Of a DNA stretch of 25,894 nucleotides, positions 1 to 7,789 are shown piece after piece (the stretch's first letter is position 1; the number at the start of each line of letters is the position of its first letter). The stretch is taken from positions 61,797 to 87,690 of the forward strand of contig NW_006889846.1 in the NCBI RefSeq assembly GCF_000231115.1, read 5' to 3'. Below the pieces are notes generated by a model. That model did not search any database. It was not told the origin of the DNA and saw nothing but the letters and a program-made list of their open reading frames with translations. The DNA comes from Vittaforma corneae ATCC 50505. Lineage: Eukaryota > Microsporidia > Nosematidae. Made by a program: the position numbers and the translations under genes.

Positions 1-496
1 TCGACACTGCCGAGGAAATTACCAAACAAGTATCGTTTTTGCCAAACAAAGCCTGCTTTTCGTAAACATCTGTACTTTCCTCTTCCTTTGACTTCATTAG
101 CCTTTCCTGATATATATCCTCGAATGATTTTCTTGCATAGTTGAAGCGCGGCAAAACGAATTTACTCAGTTGATAGTCGTAAATAAACCTTCCATATGGC
201 ACATCCAATATTCGTATTTTCCTATGTCTTGCATATCTTTTCAACAGAAGCGTTGGCTTGATGTTCTTTTCAATGATCTTTACAATCTTCATATTGTTGT
301 ATTGGTCTTTTAGCACCACACAATTTGCTTCCTCGAGCGAGCAGGGGGATGTCTTGAAGAAAATTTCGAATTTAATAGAAATTCGGCATAGTATATATGT
401 TATTCCAAGCGTGTACATGTTTAACAGTGCGCTCTTGATCTCAGACATGTATTTCTTGCCCACTAGCAGAATTGAACTGTCAGTCGACTTCTCCAT
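1..496 (-). CDS. P5B-type P-type ATPase, N-terminal part (runs off left edge)
   Basis: An open frame runs from the ATG at 494-496 to the window edge (165 complete codons). Around residues 20-36 there is a hydrophobic stretch, followed by FKTSPCSLEEANCVVLKDQ (47-65), which matches the N-terminal domain of P5B ATPases, where a CSL-A-VVLL-like strand follows the first membrane hairpin. Residues 97-115 (LDVPYGRFIYDYQLSKFVL) fit the family pattern of a short RYI/Y-N-x-x-x-F segment, and ALFGKND near 149-155 fits the x-YGxN motif that precedes the first core helix. P5B ATPases (yeast Ypk9, human ATP13A2) are endolysosomal or vacuolar transporters of polyamines and possibly cations. The catalytic DKTG motif and core helices lie outside the window. 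A CCC element sits one base before the ATG. The gene is divergent from the secreted protein gene at 865. A P5A (Spf1-like) member is the main alternative. Confidence 0.68.
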   Translation of the reverse strand, partial: MEKSTDSSILLVGKKYMSEIKSALLNMYTLGITYILCRISIKFEIFFKTSPCSLEEANCVVLKDQYNNMKIVKIIEKNIKPTLLLKRYARHRKIRILDVPYGRFIYDYQLSKFVLPRFNYARKSFEDIYQERLMKSKEEESTDVYEKQALFGKNDTCLVISSAVS

Positions 497-497
497 T

Positions 498-500
498 GGG
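498..500 (-). promoter_or_regulatory. CCC start-proximal element (P5 ATPase)
   Basis: On the minus strand the sequence reads TACCCA immediately before the ATG, so the element is one base from the start codon. This fits the CCC-like signal known near microsporidian starts and supports the chosen ATG. Confidence 0.5.
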
Positions 501-791
501 TATTTTTTCCAAAACTTTTAAATAGGAGATGTAATATAAAAATTTACGATTAATTTTAGAACAAAATAAAGCTTGGAGATTGAATATAGGCAAATTTTTG
601 CGAAAGAGTGTTTTGCATGCCGTTAACTGCAGACTTATGATATTTCGATATACCCCTTTACAACTTAAACTGCAAACAAAGTATTAGAGCATGAGTGCCA
701 TTAGATCTTCTAATCATAATGTTTATTTTAGCTTTTCATTATATATGTTCAATTGTTCCTCTGCAGAAGTTTGATAAAATCAGCTTTTGCC

Positions 792-822
792 TTTTGAAAC
801 ATTTTCTTCGCACACGTTTCAT
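792..822 (+). promoter_or_regulatory. TGAAACAT element pair upstream of the 865 gene
   Basis: TTTTGAAACATT lies at 792-803 and an inverted copy, GTTTCAT, at 816-822, about 45-70 bases before the ATG. Near-identical sites occur upstream of the other two secreted-protein genes, at 3338-3373 and 11359-11392. TGAAACA is the binding site of fungal Ste12; whether this organism has such a factor is not visible here. Confidence 0.4.
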
Positions 823-864
823 CCTGGATTGATTATTTAAAAAACGTAAACAATTCAGCATTCA

Positions 865-3135
865 ATGGCATTTTTAAGATCCTCACTGGTATTTTTACAC
901 TTGCTAATTCGCTCGGTACTATGCATTGAAGACAATAATGAAAATGGCAAGAAGACATTCGTTATCTCACTTAAAGATATCAACTCGAGTAAGGCATTGC
1001 TGGAGCAGATTTATGAGAAGGCACAGGCCCTTGGCTTCGATTTCAATTCCTTTGTGTCTTTGAATAATGCAAATGACAGTCTCCTGACTGAACAGCCTGC
1101 AAACCAGTCGGGTCAGGCAGAGAAACAGCAACCGGCACCAAAGAAGCAGGCAAGTCCAGAAGCCAATAAAGGTGCTTCAAAGGAAGAAGCACAGAAATAT
1201 CCTAAAACGGCGCCAGCAAAGAATGAAAAGAAGACTGCTGAGGCTGCACAAAAAAAGCCACATACAACATCTAAGCCAGCAGCGGCAAAATCGTCCGCCC
1301 AAGCGAAGAAGAGTGCAGAGGCCGCTTCAAGAAAGGCCAAAGATAGTGTTGAGGCTGCTTCGAAAAAGGCAAAAGCGAGTGTTGAGGCTGCTTCGAAAAA
1401 GGCTAAGGCAAGTGCTAAGGCTGCTTCAGAATCAGCCAAACCAAAGTCCTCTAGTACACCGAAAGCTGCCAAATCAAGTAAACCTCCAGAAAGTGTTGCC
1501 AAATCTTCTCGGCTTAGCACTAGTGCTGCATCCAAGGTACCTCCTGGCATCAGTAAAAGTTCGATTAAGAGCTCCACATCGGATGCTTCTTCTGACATTG
1601 CCAAAAGTTCAGCTATAAGCTCTATGTTGTCTTCAAGTGAAGCATTTCCGAGTGTGTATTCTTCCATGTCTGCTTCTTCATTCAGTAGCTCTGCTCCATT
1701 TTCCTCAATGGCGCCTAGTGCCTCTATTGCACCCGAAACCCTTGATTATATTGATAAAATTAATAGTTTAGACCAGGCAACAATTAGCAGTGTTATGGGT
1801 TCGTGCCAGAATTGTGAAAAAGTAAATGATGTGCTGGTGTATAAAGACGGGGATGTATGGAGAGACTATACAGGTAAGATACAAATGTCTGTAAGCAACG
1901 GAAAACTAGTTGATAAGACAGGGGTGTTTATTGGAAAAGACTGCGGATGTAAAAAAGACGAGATTCCCCAGATTGGACAGATAGGCGAAACTGGAATTTA
2001 TCAGGACAAGCAAGTCAATTCGGTGCAGTGTCAGAAGCAAAACAACCTCATGACAAATTTAGCAAGTGCCAGCTCGATTGGCATGGCGCAATCTGACGTC
2101 TCAGCAGCGTCTCCATCTGGTGCTTCTACTACAGACTCAACTGGTACTACTTCAATTTCTCCAAGTGTTGACACATCTTCTGTTGGTGCTGGCAGTGCCT
2201 CAACATCTTCTGCTAGTGCTGGTGGTGCCTCAGATTCATCGGCTGGTGCTGGCGGTGCCTCAACATCTTCTGCTGGTGCTGGCGGTGCCTCAGATTCATC
2301 GGCTGGTGCTGGTGGTGCTTCAACATCTTCTGCTGGTGCTGGTGGTGCCTCAGATTCATCGGCTGGTGCTGGCGGTGCTTCAACATCTTCTGCTGGTGCT
2401 GGCGGTGCCTCAGATTCATCGGCTGGTATTCCTAGCTCTTCAGTCTCAGCAACTCCGTCAGATCAAGGTGGACAACAATCTGCTCCTCAAGCATCCTCTG
2501 TATCACCAACAGTTCCATCTCCCCAACCAACTGCCACACAACCACCTATTGTCTTCAAAGCAATCAAGTTAAAGTATGATCTGGCCTGCGACAATACTGA
2601 AAAGACTGAAGATCCCTGTGTTTCCAAGGCACAGCCAAAAGAAATAGAATATAAGACACAGACTGTCACGATAATCGATGAAAAGAGGCTGCCACCTGTC
2701 ACGGTTGTAAAAACTGTATCTCGGTTTATTGTTCCAGAGACTGTTAGCAAAACATTCACACAAATACTTAAGCCTGAAACAGTTACTGTTACTAAGAAGC
2801 CCGATACTGTTGTGAAGTATGCACCGCCAAAGACAATAACAAAGACGGAAAGACCGGATCCTGTGACTATCACTAATGCTAGAGCAGAGCAGCCTGAAAT
2901 TGATCAAGCTTCTGAAGACTTAATAGATGAGCCAATACAAGACGTACCTGTACAAAAAACAATAAAGCCAACAAAAGCTAGACGTAGAACAACGAGAGAT
3001 GACGACGTGGTGACAATAAGTAAAACTGTTACGATTCCTTACAAGGGAGTAGAGTGCGTGCCGGATTGCCCTTGCGAAGGCGAAGGTGGCTGCGATAATC
3101 CCTGTATGGAAATCAAATGCGAGATTATTGAGTGA
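865..3135 (+). CDS. Secreted Ala/Lys/Ser-rich repeat protein with TVT tract and Cys-rich tail; candidate spore wall or polar tube protein
   Basis: The protein has 756 aa. An N-terminal signal peptide (residues 1 to about 20, ending VLC) indicates secretion. Residues 85-200 are rich in Lys and Ala and include four 11-residue repeats at 150-193. Residues 200-290 are Ser-rich. Residues 311-368 look like a small folded module bounded by Cys pairs (CQNC, CGC). Residues 441-520 are eight 10-residue Gly/Ala/Ser repeats. Residues 592-675 are a Val/Thr tract (QTVTII, ETVTVT, PVTITN). The last 30 residues hold six cysteines. I recognise no catalytic domain. Composition, secretion and the Cys-rich end resemble microsporidian spore wall or polar tube proteins, and the tandem partner at 3409 recalls the paired ptp1/ptp2 arrangement of Encephalitozoon, but no sequence signature confirms this. 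The ATG follows AT-rich DNA without a CCC element. Confidence 0.75.
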   Translation: MAFLRSSLVFLHLLIRSVLCIEDNNENGKKTFVISLKDINSSKALLEQIYEKAQALGFDFNSFVSLNNANDSLLTEQPANQSGQAEKQQPAPKKQASPEANKGASKEEAQKYPKTAPAKNEKKTAEAAQKKPHTTSKPAAAKSSAQAKKSAEAASRKAKDSVEAASKKAKASVEAASKKAKASAKAASESAKPKSSSTPKAAKSSKPPESVAKSSRLSTSAASKVPPGISKSSIKSSTSDASSDIAKSSAISSMLSSSEAFPSVYSSMSASSFSSSAPFSSMAPSASIAPETLDYIDKINSLDQATISSVMGSCQNCEKVNDVLVYKDGDVWRDYTGKIQMSVSNGKLVDKTGVFIGKDCGCKKDEIPQIGQIGETGIYQDKQVNSVQCQKQNNLMTNLASASSIGMAQSDVSAASPSGASTTDSTGTTSISPSVDTSSVGAGSASTSSASAGGASDSSAGAGGASTSSAGAGGASDSSAGAGGASTSSAGAGGASDSSAGAGGASTSSAGAGGASDSSAGIPSSSVSATPSDQGGQQSAPQASSVSPTVPSPQPTATQPPIVFKAIKLKYDLACDNTEKTEDPCVSKAQPKEIEYKTQTVTIIDEKRLPPVTVVKTVSRFIVPETVSKTFTQILKPETVTVTKKPDTVVKYAPPKTITKTERPDPVTITNARAEQPEIDQASEDLIDEPIQDVPVQKTIKPTKARRRTTRDDDVVTISKTVTIPYKGVECVPDCPCEGEGGCDNPCMEIKCEIIE
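1312..1443 (+). repeat. Four 33-bp units encoding LEA-like 11-mers
   Basis: Four consecutive in-frame units encode SAEAASRKAKD, SVEAASKKAKA, SVEAASKKAKA and SAKAASESAKP. The two middle units are almost identical in DNA. The pattern (small, hydrophobic, charged, AA, x, charged, K, A) matches the 11-residue amphipathic repeat of group 3 LEA proteins such as TAQAAKEKAGE. Confidence 0.7.
2185..2424 (+). repeat. Minisatellite: 8 x 30 bp, alternating as 4 x 60 bp
   Basis: Eight 30-bp units encode the decapeptides GAGGASTSSA and GAGGASDSSA in strict alternation, so the higher-order period is 60 bp. Units differ by a few mostly synonymous changes (ggc/ggt, gcc/gct). Such arrays in secreted proteins commonly vary in copy number between isolates. 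Confidence 0.9.
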
Positions 3136-3154
3136 TTTAATTAAATTAATATGG

Positions 3155-3160
3155 AATAAA
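3155..3160 (+). terminator. AATAAA polyadenylation-type signal
   Basis: AATAAA lies 20 bases after the stop codon of the 865-3135 gene in AT-rich DNA. It is a plausible 3' processing signal. Confidence 0.35.
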
Positions 3161-3337
3161 TATTATTTTGAACATAAATGTTTATCTTTTTAAATGAGAC
3201 TGATAGTGTTTTAATATGTAAAGCGGTCGATGCTTTTGACTGGCTTTCGAACTAGCCATAGCATATATTTTTAATATGCATGTTGATCAAAATACCCTCA
3301 ATATATATCTTTGCATTATTGCAAGGTTTTAATAAGG

Positions 3338-3373
3338 AATGTTTCATAAACGAAACCTCTTGAAACCGTTTCA
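3338..3373 (+). promoter_or_regulatory. Cluster of TGAAAC half-sites as two inverted repeats
   Basis: The sequence reads AATGTTTCATAAACGAAAC (3338-3356) and then TTGAAACCGTTTCA (3360-3373). The first includes TGAAACATT on the minus strand. The two blocks form inverted repeats GTTTC-6-GAAAC and GAAAC-1-GTTTC. They lie 36-70 bases upstream of the ATG at 3409, the same zone as related sites in the other two secreted-protein promoters. Confidence 0.45.
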
Positions 3374-3408
3374 GAACATTGTTATAAAGAATAAACATAT
3401 CAAAACCA

Positions 3409-4461
3409 ATGAGAAGTAAGAGAATATGTGTTTATACGATTCTAGCATCGATAGCCAGGGCAGAAATATTTGTTCCAGAGGATGTAAATGAGAGTGATCT
3501 GGCCAATGCTAATGCAGAGAAATCTGAAGACAACTATGCATCACGAGAGGATCCGTTCTCGGCCAGCTTGCTTCCTGAAGAAGAAAATGACGAGTCAATA
3601 AACAGCAACCGTTCAAACTTAATTGAGAACGAGCAAAATGAAGTGGGCAGCAATCTCTCGGAAAGTGCAGAGCAGAACACTGAGCCCGACTTGACAAAAG
3701 ATAATAATGCGAATGATTTGCAGCAAGATCAAACTGCAGAACAGAATCCAAATGTGTCTAAACTTGTGTCGTCATCTAAAATGGGCGTGCCCTACTGGAC
3801 AGAGGTCGTTTTAAATAAGCAGAAACAAAGTGTTTTGGTAAATGTCAAAACAGTTACTATTATTGAGTCAGTTGCAGGAGCAAAGGTGTCATCCAGTACT
3901 AGGGATCAGACTCAGACGGCAGCAGACAAGAAAGAGAAGTCTGTGTCAGCTCCTAAGGTGGCATCAGTCCACAGCACATCATCTCAAAGTGCATCGTCTA
4001 CACAAGCCTCTCCATATATCAAAATACAAATGCCAACACCTCATTCATCTGTCTCAAAGCCAGCTACCCTGCATAAAGCATCGACCACAAAGACAATAAC
4101 AAGTAGCGTTGCCAAAAAATCATCTGCACCAGCCAAGAGTGCCTCAGCGAAGTCCTCGTCGGCTGTTAAAAGTGTCAGTCAAAAGTCTAAATCTGCATCT
4201 CATTCATCAGTGGTCAAAGAGGATGCCTTCGCAAAGCATTCTTCCAGCCGTGTGCCACAAATTAAAACACCAGCATCTACCAAATCAGCAAATGTGGATA
4301 CTAGTACATCTGTGGGTTCCATTTTCGATATTCTTAAAAATCTGCCTTCTGGTGGCAAAGAAAGCGAGAGTGTGTTTGTAGAAGGTAGCTTTAAATTCCC
4401 TAAGAAAAAAGAGATCAATGATAAGGTTTTCAAGTTGAGTGGATACATTTCAACCAGCTAA
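3409..4461 (+). CDS. Secreted Ser/Lys-rich protein with TVT motif, candidate spore structural protein
   Basis: The protein has 350 aa with a signal peptide at residues 1-18 (cleavage after ARA). The N-terminal third of the mature protein (20-120) is acidic and Asn/Glu/Ser-rich. A short YWTEVVLNKQKQSVLVNVKT segment (129-148) leads into TVTIIES, the Val/Thr motif also seen in the 865 and 7790-11350 products. TTKTITS follows near 226. Residues 230-290 are dense in Ser, Lys and Ala (AKSASAKSSSAVKSV), and the tail is basic. The only cysteine is in the signal peptide, so the mature protein has none; this argues against a classical PTP2, which has conserved cysteines, even though it is the basic, smaller partner in a tandem pair. 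No enzymatic domain is visible. It lies 273 bp downstream of the 865 gene on the same strand and has TGAAAC elements upstream. Confidence 0.7.
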   Translation: MRSKRICVYTILASIARAEIFVPEDVNESDLANANAEKSEDNYASREDPFSASLLPEEENDESINSNRSNLIENEQNEVGSNLSESAEQNTEPDLTKDNNANDLQQDQTAEQNPNVSKLVSSSKMGVPYWTEVVLNKQKQSVLVNVKTVTIIESVAGAKVSSSTRDQTQTAADKKEKSVSAPKVASVHSTSSQSASSTQASPYIKIQMPTPHSSVSKPATLHKASTTKTITSSVAKKSSAPAKSASAKSSSAVKSVSQKSKSASHSSVVKEDAFAKHSSSRVPQIKTPASTKSANVDTSTSVGSIFDILKNLPSGGKESESVFVEGSFKFPKKKEINDKVFKLSGYISTS

Positions 4462-4563
4462 TTAAATATTTTAATCTAAAATTTTTTAAATGATTGAATC
4501 CTAGTTGCTATGACTTAATATTACAGTTGTATAGTATGTTAAAAATAAGCTGATTTTAATCAA

Positions 4564-5454
4564 CTAGCTATCGGTATATCCAGGCGGATAATAGTCTTCA
4601 TCTTCTGAAATGCTTCCAGCCTCTGATGTTCTAGTAGTTTGACTGCTTCGCACACGTTTAACTGTACTACTATATTGTGGCGGAGGAGGACCAAACATAG
4701 CTAATAGTTCGTGGGGGTTAGGCTCTGGATAATTAATGAACACCCTTTCACCATTATATCGTACTTGAGTAGAAGTATTATCTTGCTCTAAAAGTAAGGA
4801 CACCGATATGAATGTAAATAAGAATCTAAAAAACAAGTCGAATAAGCTAAACATTATAGAATAGCCTATTGAGTTGGTTAGATTAAGAAAGAGTCTGGAC
4901 TCAATCAGTATTTCTAAAACGAAACAAACTAGGTAAGCACTTGTAACTGATATAATTACCAATAAATGCCAAATATTTCTAAATATTTGAATGGAAAGCG
5001 CACACATTGCGCAGCTCACAATTATCACAGTGGATTGCACGACAATGTTTATGCCATAAATCCATCTAAAGAGTATGTAGTGGTTCTTTATATCACATTC
5101 GATTACGTACATTATGATATTATACATGATACAAAGAATTAAATATAGGCAGATATTAAAAAATATTTTTACAGCCTTAGATGATGATATTGGATCTCGT
5201 CTGTTTCTTTTCCAATGGACGAGTTTCGCAATCAAATCGATAATCAAACTAATGTTCAGAAAAATTGAAAACGCAGAAATGATAGTAAAGCATACACTGG
5301 TAGACATAAGAGACTGAAGACTGCCCTGAATATTTGCGGGTGCCTGCATAATGGTGACATCTGAAGTATTGGTTGGTATCTGTGGAGTGAATCCAGAGTT
5401 AAAATGCCCAACGGAGACCTCCGTTAAGCTTTTGAACGTTTCTTGAACAGCCAT
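4564..5454 (-). CDS. Multi-pass membrane protein with two C-terminal PPxY motifs
   Basis: The protein has 296 aa. Hydrophobic segments at about 54-77, 98-117, 134-156, 164-186 and 197-222 suggest five membrane helices, with a basic loop WKRNRRD after the first. The C-terminal tail (223-296) is polar and contains GPPPPQY (PPQY at 258-261) and YYPPGY (PPGY at 290-293), both matching the PPxY ligand of WW domains in Rsp5/Nedd4 ubiquitin ligases. Between them lies an Arg/Ser/Thr stretch and the acidic SEDEDYY. I do not recognise the membrane domain as a known family. The layout, with an integral membrane region and a tail carrying paired PY motifs, resembles Rsp5 adaptors that recruit the ligase to endosomal or Golgi membranes; that role is inferred. 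A CCC element lies four bases before the ATG. The gene is convergent with 3409-4461. Confidence 0.65.
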   Translation of the reverse strand: MAVQETFKSLTEVSVGHFNSGFTPQIPTNTSDVTIMQAPANIQGSLQSLMSTSVCFTIISAFSIFLNISLIIDLIAKLVHWKRNRRDPISSSKAVKIFFNICLYLILCIMYNIIMYVIECDIKNHYILFRWIYGINIVVQSTVIIVSCAMCALSIQIFRNIWHLLVIISVTSAYLVCFVLEILIESRLFLNLTNSIGYSIMFSLFDLFFRFLFTFISVSLLLEQDNTSTQVRYNGERVFINYPEPNPHELLAMFGPPPPQYSSTVKRVRSSQTTRTSEAGSISEDEDYYPPGYTDS

Positions 5455-5458
5455 CTTT

Positions 5459-5461
5459 GGG
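5459..5461 (-). promoter_or_regulatory. CCC start-proximal element (PPxY membrane protein)
   Basis: The minus strand reads TTTTTATCCCAAAG directly before the ATG. The CCC is four bases from the start and is preceded by an AATTTTT run. Confidence 0.5.
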
Positions 5462-5686
5462 ATAAAAATTTTAAAGACCAGAAAAACCTATTTAGAACAA
5501 GAATTTTAAACTGGCAAAAATACATCTGTTGAAAATAGAGAGTTCGCATGAAGCTCAATAGGGATTTATTTGCTTAAGATACATACAAAGACATGTAAAT
5601 TATTAGCAATGCTCTTCGAAATAAGCTAGAAATATACCATCCTGGAGTATTCTGTTAAATATTAAAAACAATGTCAAAGTTGGGGT

Positions 5687-7600
5687 TTATTTCAAACTGA
5701 GAGCCTTTAAGTCAAGTAGACATTCAGACAGGTCTCCCTTTGACTCAGCCACTCTCTCGACAAATGAAATAAATTCTTCAAGTTTCATATTACAGTTGCT
5801 TCCAGATTCCAACCTAATATTGATTTCTCGGCCATCCTTCTCCTTTTGGCCAACAATGCAAACCAGCCTGAAACCATCAACTGTTGCATTTCTAATCTTC
5901 TTATTCAGAGTCAGCCCTTTGTCATCGAATATCTTTACCTGAAAATCGCTCAGTATTTCCTTAATCTCACTAGCATACTCATCAACAAATAGAGGTATAA
6001 TTGCTATCTGTCTGGGTGTGAGCCAGAATGGGAGTTTCTTTCCAAAGCTCTCAATAATAATAGCTATCATTCTCTCAATACTTCCAAGAATTGCCCTGTG
6101 CACAATGACAGGAGTTTTGAAAGTGCCGTCAGAGGCTGCATACTTCAAACCAAATCTTTGAGGCAACTGAAAGTCCAGCTGTATTGTTGCACACTGGCAC
6201 TTCCTACCTAGTGCATCATAGAGAGTAATGTCGATTTTTGGCCCATAGAATGCACCATCTCCTGGATTGAGTTTAAATGGAAGTCCTACATCATTGATAG
6301 CATTTTTAAGCGCCTTTTCCGCCTCGTTCCACTCCGAAATTTCACCCAGGAATTTCTCAGGGCGAGTGGAGAGAAGCAGTTCGAACTTAAACTTGAAAAT
6401 ACTATATACGTAATTAAGGAACTCTAAGCATCTTGTAATCTCCGCCTGGACTTGCTCTCTCATACAGAAGATATGGGCATCATCCTGCTGGAATCGTGCG
6501 TACACGAGTAAGACCACTCAACGCACCGCTTATTTCATTTCGATGAATTACACCAAAATCCGCGAATCTAATAGGCAAATCCTTAAATGAGCGTTCCGTA
6601 GATCTGAACATAAGACAATGTCCAGGACAGTTCATCGGCTTCAAGCCAAAGTCTTCCTTCTCGATCATATACATATGGTCCTTGTAGTTCTGATAATGGC
6701 CCGATTCCTTCCACAAATCAACTGAGAATATATTAGGTGTGATAACCTCGGAAAATCCTCTCTTTCTGTACTCGCCCCTCAAAAACTCAATAAGTTTGTT
6801 ATAGATGTGAGCTCCGTCTGGCAGCCAAAAGCACGACCCTGCTGAATATTTGTGGAAGAAGAACAAATCCATTTCCTTACCTACCTTCCTGTGGTCCATT
6901 TCCTTTGCCTTTTCAACTTTGTCCAAGTATGCCTTGAGAAGATCCTTCGAGGGAAAGGATATTCCATATATTCTCTGCAAAGATGCATTCGAGCTATCAT
7001 TCAAGAAGTATACACTACTTGTTTTGAGTAGTTTGAACGCTTTTGCCTGTCCAGTGCTGTTAATATGTGGTCCTAAACACATATCGTAGAACTTATCATT
7101 TTCATAAACACTGGTCTCTCTATCTACGTTCTTTTCAATAAAATAAATCTTGCAGGGGTTGTCTTTGTACATTTCAAGTAGCTCTTCCTTTGACTTTATT
7201 ACCTTTTCAAATTTGTAGTTTGCCTTGGCAATTTTGGACATTTCCTCTTCAATTCTCTGGAACTGCTCGCTTGAAATGGGTGTGGACGAGTCTACGTCAT
7301 AGTAGAATCCTTCATCGGTAGCCGGCCCATTGACTAACTTACACCGTACAGGTTGACCAGTGCATTTCCCAGTATATGAGATGAAGAATGCCAGAACACC
7401 TCCTTGCCTTCCGCGTCCTCAAAAGTGAACAATCTGATTGCACAGTCTCTCTCCAGTTTTGAAGATAGATCCACCAACCTGCCATCGATCTCTGCAGTAA
7501 TAACATCCTTCTTACTTAATGTCCTTAAAAGGTCGTTTATTGCAGAGTTCTTTTGAACCTCAACTACTTCGTTGTTTATGGTGACTTTTACTTTATCCAT
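5687..7600 (-). CDS. THRS: Threonyl-tRNA synthetase, interrupted by two compensating frameshifts
   Basis: This enzyme charges tRNA-Thr in the cytosol. Three consecutive frames together cover a 637-residue class II enzyme. The TGS domain (1-62) is followed by the editing-domain HSSSH motif (H71, H75) and the MCLGPHI motif. Then come motif 1 (around EYRKRGFSEVITPNIF), the zinc-binding Cys in LKPMNCPGH, motif 2 with FGVIHRNE, motif 3 (VHRAILGSIERM), and the anticodon-binding domain starting LPFWLTPRQIAI. The frame changes at about 7341-7346, where one base is missing after the LYG codons, and at 6494-6497, where one base is extra between TRV-R and FQQDDAH. Family residues are kept on both sides and the net shift is zero. 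Sequencing error is the simplest explanation. The chosen ATG at 7598-7600 has TCCCAA immediately before it; an upstream in-frame TTG is rejected. Confidence 0.9.
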
Positions 7601-7602
7601 TT

Positions 7603-7605
7603 GGG
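7603..7605 (-). promoter_or_regulatory. CCC start-proximal element (ThrRS)
   Basis: The minus strand reads TTGTCCCAA then ATG, placing CCC two bases from the start. It decides in favour of the ATG over the TTG nine bases upstream. Confidence 0.5.
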
Positions 7606-7789
7606 ACAAGAGTTAAAAATTTTGAAAATCAAAGCAAGAAAACAAATTAGAGCATAATACAGATAACTTTAAGTATTATGGGCTGAAATATAACTAGCAT
7701 AAGATTTACAAAACTCCTCTAAACAGATTATCAATTGAAGTCTTGCTTGAACTGCATGCTAAACTGTGGTATTAATTAATTTAGATCGC

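Larger units (their letters stand above)
497..864. promoter_or_regulatory. Divergent intergenic region, 368 bp
   Basis: This AT-rich, gene-free stretch separates the leftward P-type ATPase gene from the rightward secreted protein gene at 865. It should hold both promoters. The ATPase side has the CCC element at 498-500. The secreted-protein side has no CCC close to the ATG but carries a TTTTGAAACATT element at 792-803 and an inverted GTTTCAT at 816-822. I see no RNA gene or other open frame of substance here. Confidence 0.6.

Noticed and set aside
258..521. 87-codon plus-strand frame with a hydrophobic N-terminus
   Set aside because: It is antisense to the P5 ATPase coding frame, which is open to the edge and has recognisable family motifs.
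2185..2424. CRISPR-like array
   Set aside because: The repeats are contiguous, in frame and without unique spacers; it is a coding minisatellite.
1113..2907. Several long antisense and alternate frames over the 865 gene, up to 184 codons
   Set aside because: They arise from the repetitive Ala/Ser/Lys codons of the real frame and have no domains or start signals.
865..4461. Firm assignment of the tandem pair as PTP1 and PTP2
   Set aside because: The arrangement and composition are suggestive, but the second protein has no cysteine in its mature part and neither has a recognisable PTP signature.
7338..7346. GTAAGTTAG at the first ThrRS break as a very short intron
   Set aside because: Nine bases is too short, and removing it leaves the frame broken; a single missing base fits the alignment of flanking family residues.
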